Below are positions 7,007-13,444 of a DNA stretch of 13,444 bases, piece by piece. Below the pieces are notes generated by a model. The model was not told the DNA's origin, did not search any database, and saw nothing but the letters and a program-made list of their open reading frames with translations. Source of the stretch: Rhodoferax sp. (GTDB lineage: Bacteria > Pseudomonadota > Gammaproteobacteria > Burkholderiales > Burkholderiaceae_C); the NCBI GenBank assembly GCA_030683195.1, contig JAUXQA010000300.1, forward strand, positions 1-13,444. The letters are read 5' to 3'. A program made the position numbers and the translations under genes. Position 1 is the stretch's first letter; the number at the start of each line of letters is the position of its first letter.

Positions 7007-7768
7007 ATGCGCGTCAAAAACAAATCCATCATCGTGACAGGCTCGGGCGGCGGTATCGGCGAGGGCATCGCCAAACGCCTGGCCCAGGAAGGTGCCCATA
7101 TTATTGTCAATGATGTCAATGTGGCTTTGGGCGAGAAAGTCGTGGCTGATATTGTGGCTGCCGGGGGCGTTGCCTCGTTTTTTGCTGCGGATGTGACTCG
7201 CTCTGATGAAGTGCGTGCGCTGGTGCAAGCTGCGGTGGACCGCCATGGCGCGCTGGACGTGATGATCAACAACGCCGGCTGGACCCACCGCAACCGTCCG
7301 GCGCTGGAGGTCAGCGAAGACGAGTTTGACAAGTGCTACGCCGTCAACGTCAAGAGCATCTACCTGGCCACGGTGCACGCCACACCGGTTTTCAGAGCCC
7401 AGGGGGGCGGCAGTTTCATCAATATTGCCTCTACTGCAGGCGTGCGTCCCCGCCCTGGCCTGACCTGGTACAACGGCTCCAAGGGGGCTGTGATCACCAC
7501 CTCCAAGTCATTGGCGGCCGAGCTTGGCCCTGACAACATCCGCGTGAACTGCATCAACCCCGTATTCAACCCCGACACCGGCTTGGCGGCTGAGTTCGCT
7601 GGCGGCCCGCTGACCGATGAACGCAAAGCCCAGTTTCGGGCAAGTATTCCGCTGGGGCGCTTTTCTACCGCGCTGGACGTGGCCAATGCAGCCCTTTATC
7701 TGGCCAGCGACGAGGCGGCCTTCATCAGTGGCGTTTGCATTGAGGTGGATGGCGCACGCTGCGTCTGA
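7007..7768 (+). CDS. Short-chain dehydrogenase/reductase (SDR, classical)
   Basis: NAD(P)(H)-dependent oxidoreductase of the classical SDR family, interconverting an alcohol and a carbonyl group. The 253 residues match the family length. The Rossmann motif TGSGGGIG covers residues 11-18, and NNAG (88-91) stabilises the central sheet. Ser142, Tyr155 and Lys159 (in YNGSK) form the catalytic set. Asp at the end of the second strand (IVNDVN) suggests NAD(H) rather than NADP(H). The C-terminal LASDEAAFISGVCIEVDGA is typical of 3-oxoacyl reductase-like members, which are often over-annotated; the substrate is unknown. The ATG at 7007 lacks a clear ribosome site, yet the N-terminus fits. It lies 27 bases before moaA and may be co-transcribed with the cofactor operon without a known functional link. 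Confidence 0.92.
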   Translation: MRVKNKSIIVTGSGGGIGEGIAKRLAQEGAHIIVNDVNVALGEKVVADIVAAGGVASFFAADVTRSDEVRALVQAAVDRHGALDVMINNAGWTHRNRPALEVSEDEFDKCYAVNVKSIYLATVHATPVFRAQGGGSFINIASTAGVRPRPGLTWYNGSKGAVITTSKSLAAELGPDNIRVNCINPVFNPDTGLAAEFAGGPLTDERKAQFRASIPLGRFSTALDVANAALYLASDEAAFISGVCIEVDGARCV

Positions 7769-7795
7769 TGCCCACTCAGCACCATTGACACGCCC

Positions 7796-8956
7796 ATGAC
7801 TGACCCCACTGCGCCTCGCGTTGTTCCCCTGATCGACCAGCGCTCCATCTCGCTGCCGACCCCGGCTGCGGCGTTTCTCGCGGCTTCACGCCTGGGCGCC
7901 AATGGCTTGATCACCGATTCGCTTCAACGGCCTTTGCGGGACTTGCGCATCAGCGTCACCGACCGGTGCAACTTCCGCTGCAACTACTGCATGCCCAAGG
8001 AAATATTTGACAAGGACTACAAGTACCTGCCGCACAACGCCTTGTTGTCTTTTGAGGAAATCACCCGGATCGCCAAAGTGTTTGTAGCGCACGGCGTGCA
8101 AAAAATTCGGCTGACCGGGGGCGAGCCTTTGTTGCGCAAGGGGCTGGAACACTTGATTGAACAACTGGCCGTGTTGCGCACGGTGGAGGGCCTGCCGCTA
8201 GACATCACCCTGACCACCAACGGCTCGCTCCTGGCGCGCAAGGCGCGTGACCTGAAGGCAGCCGGGCTGCAGCGTGTGACCGTGAGCCTGGATGGGCTGG
8301 ACGACGCAGTGTTTCGCAGCATGAACGACGTGGACTTTCCGGTGGCCGATGTATTGGCTGGCATTGATGCGGCCCAAAGCGCGGGGCTGGGGCCGATCAA
8401 AATCAACATGGTGGTCAAACGCGGCACCAATGAGCATGAGATATTGCCCATGGCGCGGCGCTTCCAAGGCACCGGCATTGTGCTGCGCTTCATTGAGTAC
8501 ATGGATGTGGGTGCCACCAACGGCTGGCGCATGAACGAGGTGCTGCCCTCGCGCGACGTGGTTCAACTGATCCACAGCGAGTTACCCCTGGTGCAACTGG
8601 ATCCGTCGTCCCCTGGCGAGACGGCCGAGCGCTGGGGCTATGCTGACGCCTCCGGGCAGCACGACAAGACACTCGGTGAAATTGGGGTGATAAGCAGCGT
8701 GACGCAAGCCTTTTGCGGGGACTGCAACCGCGCCCGCCTGTCGACCGAAGGCCAGTTGTACTTGTGCCTGTTTGCTTCAAAGGGTTACGACCTGCGCACG
8801 CTGGTGCGCCAGGATGCTGCAGACCACGACTTGATCTCGGCCATCGGGCACATCTGGGCTGGTCGCACTGACCGCTATTCGGAATTGCGCAGCGCTATGG
8901 CCCCGGACGCCAGCACCGGCGGGCGCCGGGTCGAAATGAGCTACATCGGAGGTTAA
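7796..8956 (+). CDS. moaA: GTP 3',8-cyclase (molybdenum cofactor step 1)
   Basis: Radical SAM enzyme converting GTP to 3',8-cyclo-7,8-dihydroGTP, the first committed step of molybdopterin synthesis, together with MoaC (not in this window). The N-terminal radical SAM cluster ligands are Cys58, Cys62 and Cys65 in CNFRCNYC, followed by the SAM-binding LTGGEPLLRKG. The C-terminal substrate-side cluster ligands are Cys307, Cys310 and Cys324 in FCGDCNRARLSTEG and LYLCLF. The protein ends in Gly-Gly, the functional tail that inserts toward the active site. At 386 residues it carries an N-terminal extension of about 45 residues before RPLRDLRISVTDRC compared with shorter homologues. The ATG at 7796 has no obvious ribosome site. 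Its last two codons double as the ribosome site of mobA. Confidence 0.97.
   Translation: MTDPTAPRVVPLIDQRSISLPTPAAAFLAASRLGANGLITDSLQRPLRDLRISVTDRCNFRCNYCMPKEIFDKDYKYLPHNALLSFEEITRIAKVFVAHGVQKIRLTGGEPLLRKGLEHLIEQLAVLRTVEGLPLDITLTTNGSLLARKARDLKAAGLQRVTVSLDGLDDAVFRSMNDVDFPVADVLAGIDAAQSAGLGPIKINMVVKRGTNEHEILPMARRFQGTGIVLRFIEYMDVGATNGWRMNEVLPSRDVVQLIHSELPLVQLDPSSPGETAERWGYADASGQHDKTLGEIGVISSVTQAFCGDCNRARLSTEGQLYLCLFASKGYDLRTLVRQDAADHDLISAIGHIWAGRTDRYSELRSAMAPDASTGGRRVEMSYIGG
8948..8952 (+). promoter_or_regulatory. mobA ribosome binding site inside the moaA Gly-Gly codons
   Basis: GGAGG lies five bases before the TTG at 8958 and decides that non-ATG start. It is formed by GGA GGT, the last two codons of moaA, so the moaA tail and mobA translation initiation share the same bases. 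Confidence 0.8.
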
Positions 8957-8957
8957 T

Positions 8958-9587
8958 TTGATCAACCCAACTGACATTACCGGCCTGATCCTGGCCGGTG
9001 GACGGGGCTCCCGCATGGGTGGCGTCGACAAAGGCCTGCAAAACTTCAACGGCATGCCACTGGCCCTGCACACCCTGACCCGCCTGCAAATGGGCGGCGG
9101 GGTAGGCTCCATCATGCTCAACGCCAACCGCAACCTGGCGGCCTATGAGTCCTTTGGCGTCTCGGTGTGGCCTGATGTGCTGGCCGATTACGCCGGGCCG
9201 CTGGCCGGGTTTTTGACGGGGCTGGAGCGCTGCGAGACGCCTTATTTGGTGACCGTTCCCTGCGACACGCCCCTGCTCCCGCTGGACCTGGTGCCGCGCC
9301 TGGCCCAGGCATTGGAAGACCAGGATGCGGACATTGCGATGGTCGGTGCGCCCGAGTGGGGCAAAGACGGGCAGATGACACTGCGGGCTCAGCCCGTGTT
9401 TTGCCTGATGCGGGTGGACCTGATGGAGAGCCTGGTGGAGTTCACCCAGGGCGGCGGCCGAAAAATTGACGCCTGGACCGCGCTGCACAAGACGGTGGTG
9501 GTGCCGTTTGATTTGCCCGGCGACGACCCCCGGGCTTTTTGCAACGCCAACACATTGGCTGAGCTGCACGAGCTGGAGAGCCAGTAA
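8958..9587 (+). CDS. mobA: Molybdenum cofactor guanylyltransferase
   Basis: Transfers GMP from GTP to molybdenum-molybdopterin, making the guanine dinucleotide cofactor used by DMSO-reductase-family enzymes such as nitrate reductase and formate dehydrogenase. The nucleotide-binding signature LAGGRGSRMGGVDKG spans residues 12-26, with Lys25. Asp103 in VPCDTP is the expected metal and nucleotide ligand. NANTLAEL near the C-terminus matches the usual ending. The 209 residues are family-typical. The start is TTG, one base after the moaA stop and behind a good GGAGG, which implies translational coupling. It is followed by moeA after two bases. Presence of mobA suggests the organism makes the bis-MGD form of the cofactor. 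Confidence 0.95.
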   Translation: MINPTDITGLILAGGRGSRMGGVDKGLQNFNGMPLALHTLTRLQMGGGVGSIMLNANRNLAAYESFGVSVWPDVLADYAGPLAGFLTGLERCETPYLVTVPCDTPLLPLDLVPRLAQALEDQDADIAMVGAPEWGKDGQMTLRAQPVFCLMRVDLMESLVEFTQGGGRKIDAWTALHKTVVVPFDLPGDDPRAFCNANTLAELHELESQ

Positions 9588-9589
9588 GC

Positions 9590-10936
9590 ATGAAAAACTT
9601 GGACCTCATTGCCCAGGAACTGGCGGGTTATGACCCGCAGTCACTGCCCGCGGCCAGCGTGAACGAATTTTTGTCCCGCTTGGTTGACCCGGTGACCGAG
9701 TTTGAGGCCGTTGGAATTTTTCAGGCGCTAGGTCGTGTGCTGGCCCGGGATGTGATTTCTCCCATCAGCGTGCCGGCGCACGACAATTCGGCCATGGATG
9801 GCTTTGCCTTTGATGGGACCCAACTCAAGGCCAACCTGCCCCTGACTCTGAAGGTAGTGGGCACGGCCCTGGCCGGCAAAGCCTGGCAAGGCCAGGTGCG
9901 CCCGGGCGAGTGCCTGAAAATCATGACGGGCGCGGTGATGCCCGCCGGGCTGGACACCGTGGTGCCGCAGGAGTTTGTGACGCGCGCCAATGAGTCCGAC
10001 ACGATCACCGTGCCGGCAGGGCTGCTCAAGGCGGGTGACAACCGGCGGCTGCTGGGCGAAGACCTCAAGCAAGGCCAACCCGCCCTAGTGCAAGGCGCAC
10101 GGCTCACGCCAGCCGCCTTGGGCCTGCTGGCCAGCTTGGGGCTTGAGCAGGTCACGGTTTGGCGGCGTTTGCGGGTGGCCTATTTCTCAACCGGGGATGA
10201 AATCCTGAGTCTGGGTGAAGCACCCCGCGAAGGGGCGGTGTTTGATAGCAACCGCTACACCGTGTTTGGCCTGCTGACGCGCCTGGGATGCGAGGTGATC
10301 GATATGGGCGTGGTGCGCGACGAACCCGCCCTGCTGGAAGCCGCGTTCACCCAAGCCGCGCAGCAAGCCGATGCCATCATCACCAGCGGGGGGGTGAGCG
10401 TGGGCGAGGCCGACTACACCAAGGCGATGATGAAGAAGCTGGGGGATGTGGTGTTTTGGCGCATTGCGATGCGCCCGGGCCGCCCGATGGCCGTGGGACG
10501 CCTTTTAAGAGCCAAATTGGTCTCTAGCCGGCGTGATACAAGCCTGGAAAGCTATCAAAATATAAGTGAATCATCCTCTGAAGCTGCCATTTTGTTTGGT
10601 CTGCCGGGCAACCCGGTAGCCGTGATGGTGACTTTTTTGGCGTTTGTGCGCCCTGCCCTGTTGCAAATGATGGGCTGCACGGACCCGACCCCACCGCTGC
10701 TCAGGGCCCGCAGTCTGGAGCCGCTGCGCAAAAAGCCGGGGCGCACCGAGTATCAGCGTGGTGCCGTCACCCGCGCACCCGATGGCAATCTGTGCGTCAA
10801 GGCAACGGGCAACCAGGGCTCGGGCGTGCTGAGCTCCATGGTTCAGGCCAATGGGCTTATCGTGCTGCACCACCACCAGGGCGACGTGGCCCCGGGTGAT
10901 GAGGTGGACGTGATGATGTTTGACGGCGTGATTTGA
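9590..10936 (+). CDS. moeA: Molybdopterin molybdenumtransferase with an in-frame repeat insertion
   Basis: Inserts molybdate into adenylylated molybdopterin in the cytoplasm. The N-terminal motif PAHDNSAMDGFAF (62-74) contains Asp70, matching the catalytically important aspartate of the family. The MogA-like domain shows TSGGVSVGEADY (265-276), with Asp275, and GLPGNPVAV (337-345). GGAGAG at 9575-9580 is nine bases before the ATG, inside the mobA end, so the genes are tightly coupled. At 448 residues it is longer than the roughly 400-410 typical of the family. The excess is mostly residues 306-333, between GRL and ILFGLPGN, where homologues as I remember them have only a few residues. That segment is encoded by the palindromic mini-repeat (10519-10556) and its flanks. 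All known key motifs remain, so the protein is probably functional. Confidence 0.95.
   Translation: MKNLDLIAQELAGYDPQSLPAASVNEFLSRLVDPVTEFEAVGIFQALGRVLARDVISPISVPAHDNSAMDGFAFDGTQLKANLPLTLKVVGTALAGKAWQGQVRPGECLKIMTGAVMPAGLDTVVPQEFVTRANESDTITVPAGLLKAGDNRRLLGEDLKQGQPALVQGARLTPAALGLLASLGLEQVTVWRRLRVAYFSTGDEILSLGEAPREGAVFDSNRYTVFGLLTRLGCEVIDMGVVRDEPALLEAAFTQAAQQADAIITSGGVSVGEADYTKAMMKKLGDVVFWRIAMRPGRPMAVGRLLRAKLVSSRRDTSLESYQNISESSSEAAILFGLPGNPVAVMVTFLAFVRPALLQMMGCTDPTPPLLRARSLEPLRKKPGRTEYQRGAVTRAPDGNLCVKATGNQGSGVLSSMVQANGLIVLHHHQGDVAPGDEVDVMMFDGVI
10519..10556 (-). repeat. Palindromic mini-repeat inside moeA
   Basis: Read on the minus strand, this segment aligns without gaps to 826-863 with 26 of 38 identities, including the identical 16-mer corresponding to 10519-10534. 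On the plus strand it can form a hairpin with GGCGTG (10530-10535) against CAAGCC (10539-10544), around the loop ATA and with one mismatch. It is extended by CC/GG and TAG/CTA arms. It encodes about residues 311-322 of MoeA with no frameshift or stop. The element's full borders may reach about 10505-10565. Confidence 0.7.
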
Positions 10937-10942
10937 GCGGGT

Positions 10943-13444
10943 TCAGGTCACATCGGCAGCTGCCGGGTGACTGTTCAGTGTGGGCTCAGCCCGGGGGCCT
11001 GGTGCGTGTTTGCGTGCCAGCAGGGTGTACATGGTGGGCACCACAAAGATGGTCAGCAAGGTGCCCAGACTCATGCCACCCACAATCACCCAACCAATTT
11101 GTTGACGGCTCTCGGCTCCCGCGCCAGTTGCCAGCGCCAGTGGCACCGCACCCAGCACCATGGCACCGGTGGTCATCATGATCGGGCGCAAGCGCTGCGC
11201 TGCTGAGCGTTGAATAGCCTCCAGCGTCTCAACCCCTTGCTCACGCAACTGGTTGGCGAACTCCACAATCAAAATGCCGTGTTTGGTGATCAATCCCACC
11301 AGCGTGATCAAACCAATCTGGCTGAACACATTGAGCGTGCCGCCAGACCACTTCAGGGCCAGCAAGGCGCCCGCCATCGACAAAGGCACGCTGAGCAAGA
11401 TGACAAAGGGGTCGATAAAGCTCTCAAACTGCGCGGCCAGCACCAAAAAGATAAAGACCAACGCCAGAACAAAAACCAGCGTCAACGAATCCGATGACTT
11501 TCGGAACTCCCGGCTGATGCCATCCAGATCAGAGGCATACCCGGGCTTGAGCACTTTTTGGGCCGTGGTATCGAGGAAACCAAGGGCTTCCCCCAGCGCG
11601 TAGGTGGGCGCCAGGTTGGCGGTGATGGTGGCAGAGCGTCGCTGTCCAAAGTGGTTGAGTTCACGGGGAACCACCACCTCCTTGATGGTGACCAGGGCAG
11701 ACAAGGGAATCATGGCGTCGCCTTTGCCACGCACAAAGATCTTTTCAATGTCGTCAGGGGTCTCGCGCCCAGTGGGGTTGGTCTGCACGATCACATCGTA
11801 TTGCTCGCCCTGACGCTTGTAGCGTGTGACCTTGCGCCCCCCCAGCATGGTCTCTACGGCGCGGGCAATCACATCGACACCCACACCCATGTCGGCAGCG
11901 CGCTCACGGTCCACCTCCAGCTTGATCTCGGGCTTGTTCAGGCGCAAATCAGAGTCCACCTGCACAAAGCCCGGGTTTTTGGCCAATTCATCCGTGAATT
12001 CCTTGACGGTTTTGGCCAGATTCTCGTAACTCTCGGAAGTCATGATCACGTAGCTCACCGGGCGACTGCCAAAACCTTGCCCAAGCGACGGTGGCGTGAT
12101 TGGAAACACGGTCACACCCGATAAACTCGCCATGCGCGGGGTCATCTCACGCGCCATCTCCTGCGTGGTGCGGGTACGCTCCTCCCACGGCGTGGCCCGC
12201 AGGAACACATTGCCCTGCGCCACTGTGGGGTTACCAATATTGGCAAAAATCCGGTCAAATTCAGGAAAACTCTGGCCAATACGTTCAACCTCTTTGGCAT
12301 ATCGGTTGGTGTAGTCCAGCGTGGCACCATCTGGCCCGCTGATTCGGGCCAGCACCACACCCCGGTCCTCCAAGGGAGACAGCTCGCGCTTGAGATCTGA
12401 CAGCACCACCCAGGAGACAGCCGCACTGCCCACCATCACGGCCACCACCACCCAGCGCTGCTTGAGTGTCCAGAACAACACCCGTTCATAACCCCGGTTG
12501 ATGGCCTGCAAAATTCGCTCCATACCCCGGTCAAACCAGTTTGGGGTGGGGTTATGGCGCAGCAACAGGGACGACATCATGGGCGACAGGGTCAGAGCGA
12601 CCAAGCCCGACACGACGACGGCCCCAGCCAGGGCCAGCGCAAATTCGGTGAATAGACGCCCGGTGCGCCCCGGTGCAAAGGCCAGCGGCGCGTACACCGC
12701 GACCAAGGTCATGGTCATCGCCACGATGGCAAAACCGACCTCCCGGGCCCCCTTGATGGCGGCCTGAAAGGGTGCCATGCCCTCTTCGATGTGCCGGTAA
12801 ATATTCTCCAGCATCACGATGGCATCGTCCACCACCAAGCCAATAGCAAGCACCAGTGCGAGCAGCGTGAGTGTGTTGATACTGAAGCCTGCCAGGGCCA
12901 TCAACGCAAAGGTGCCGATCAACGACACAGGAATGGTGATGAGCGGAATCAGGGACGCACGCAGCGTACGCAAAAACACAAAAATGACCAGTGCCACCAA
13001 CACAGAGGCTTCCAGAATGGTCACAAACACGGCCTTGATGGAGCGATCAATGAAGACCGAGTTGTCATTGGCGACCTCAATCGTCACACCGACTGGCAAG
13101 TCGGCCCGCAGCTTGGTGAGCAAGCCACGCACGCCGGACGATAAATCCAGCGGATTGGCCGTAGCCTGGCGGATCACCCCCACACCCACGGAGTCGCGCC
13201 CATTGAGTCGAACGCTCGAACGCTCATCAACCGGCCCCTCCTGCACCCGGGCCACATCGGCAATGCGCACAGGTAAACCATTGACCGTGCGGATCACCAC
13301 CTGGCCGAACTCGGACGCTGTTTGGAGGTCGGTCGCCGCCGTCACGTTGAACTCGCGCTGGCGGCTCTCAATACGACCGGCGGGCACCTCCAGGTTGGAG
13401 CGTCGCAGCGCGTCTTCGACGTCTTGCACCGTGAGGCGATAGGC
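10943..13444 (-). CDS. RND multidrug efflux permease, HAE1 family (5' end outside window)
   Basis: Inner-membrane proton-antiport permease of a tripartite drug efflux pump, expected to work with a periplasmic adaptor and an outer-membrane channel. 833 residues are visible and the frame stays open through the window end (AYRLTVQDVEDALRRSN), so roughly 200 N-terminal residues are missing. The GTG at 13429 is an internal valine codon rather than a start. The proton-relay Asp-Asp pair in LVVDDAIVMLEN is encoded at 12824-12829, and the matching Lys in TKHGILIVEF at 11282-11284. Helix patterns IPVSLIGTFALM, LTLSPMMSSLLL and GAVPLALATGAGAESRQ are typical of AcrB/MexB-like members. The substrate is unknown. 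Adaptor genes would be expected upstream on the minus strand, outside the window. Its stop is six bases from the convergent moeA stop. Confidence 0.95.
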   Translation of the reverse strand, partial: AYRLTVQDVEDALRRSNLEVPAGRIESRQREFNVTAATDLQTASEFGQVVIRTVNGLPVRIADVARVQEGPVDERSSVRLNGRDSVGVGVIRQATANPLDLSSGVRGLLTKLRADLPVGVTIEVANDNSVFIDRSIKAVFVTILEASVLVALVIFVFLRTLRASLIPLITIPVSLIGTFALMALAGFSINTLTLLALVLAIGLVVDDAIVMLENIYRHIEEGMAPFQAAIKGAREVGFAIVAMTMTLVAVYAPLAFAPGRTGRLFTEFALALAGAVVVSGLVALTLSPMMSSLLLRHNPTPNWFDRGMERILQAINRGYERVLFWTLKQRWVVVAVMVGSAAVSWVVLSDLKRELSPLEDRGVVLARISGPDGATLDYTNRYAKEVERIGQSFPEFDRIFANIGNPTVAQGNVFLRATPWEERTRTTQEMAREMTPRMASLSGVTVFPITPPSLGQGFGSRPVSYVIMTSESYENLAKTVKEFTDELAKNPGFVQVDSDLRLNKPEIKLEVDRERAADMGVGVDVIARAVETMLGGRKVTRYKRQGEQYDVIVQTNPTGRETPDDIEKIFVRGKGDAMIPLSALVTIKEVVVPRELNHFGQRRSATITANLAPTYALGEALGFLDTTAQKVLKPGYASDLDGISREFRKSSDSLTLVFVLALVFIFLVLAAQFESFIDPFVILLSVPLSMAGALLALKWSGGTLNVFSQIGLITLVGLITKHGILIVEFANQLREQGVETLEAIQRSAAQRLRPIMMTTGAMVLGAVPLALATGAGAESRQQIGWVIVGGMSLGTLLTIFVVPTMYTLLARKHAPGPRAEPTLNSHPAAADVT
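10947..10971. other. Inverted repeat at the moeA/RND convergence point
   Basis: GTCAC (10947-10951) pairs with GTGAC (10967-10971), and the inner CGGCAGCTGCCG (10954-10965) is a perfect 12-base palindrome. It begins ten bases past the moeA stop and covers the last codons of the RND gene. Without a T-run it is not a classical terminator, but as RNA from either strand it could form a 3'-end hairpin protecting or ending both convergent transcripts. Confidence 0.35.

Noticed and set aside
13427..13429. GTG as the start of the RND permease
   Set aside because: The frame continues upstream to the window edge with typical RND sequence (AYRLT before VQDVEDALRR), so this is an internal valine.
12819..13442. 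207-codon plus-strand open frame opposite the RND gene
   Set aside because: Ser/Thr/Arg-rich antisense translation with no motif; the RND reading is unambiguous.

Overview
The window looks like ordinary chromosome from a betaproteobacterium, most likely Comamonadaceae (Rhodoferax/Polaromonas-like). I infer this from the high GC content, the protein styles, the moaA-mobA-moeA order, and a small palindromic repeat of a kind I recall from that family. No rRNA, tRNA, CRISPR array, insertion sequence, phage gene or defence gene was seen. No gene-free stretch exceeds 300 bases; the largest are 1414-1635 and 3703-3922.

Left part (1-3750): a lipase-like alpha/beta hydrolase, cut by the window edge, ends in a strong intrinsic terminator. 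It converges on ppa, the soluble inorganic pyrophosphatase. Divergent from ppa is hppA, a membrane proton-pumping pyrophosphatase of the potassium-independent type. The two genes share a 222-bp upstream region that contains a strong hairpin in the hppA leader. Both enzymes hydrolyse pyrophosphate, one releasing the energy as heat and the other storing it as a proton gradient. hppA ends in a clear intrinsic terminator.

Middle (3758-7768): an unrecognised lipoprotein with a TTG start, an NAD(P)-dependent aldehyde dehydrogenase, a minus-strand HDOD-domain protein with a degenerate HD site, and a short-chain dehydrogenase/reductase. The aldehyde dehydrogenase and the reductase could serve one catabolic route, but their substrates cannot be read from sequence.

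Right part (7796-13444): a tightly packed molybdenum-cofactor operon (moaA, mobA, moeA) on the plus strand. moaA performs the first step of molybdopterin synthesis, moeA inserts molybdate, and mobA adds GMP to form the guanine dinucleotide cofactor. It converges, with a 6-bp gap, on a minus-strand HAE1-type RND efflux pump gene whose 5' end lies beyond the window.

The most notable observation is a palindromic mini-repeat present twice: once between the hydrolase and ppa, and once, inverted, inside moeA. In moeA it is read in frame and appears to add about 28 residues to a loop of the MogA-like domain. I see no undescribed multi-gene system here.
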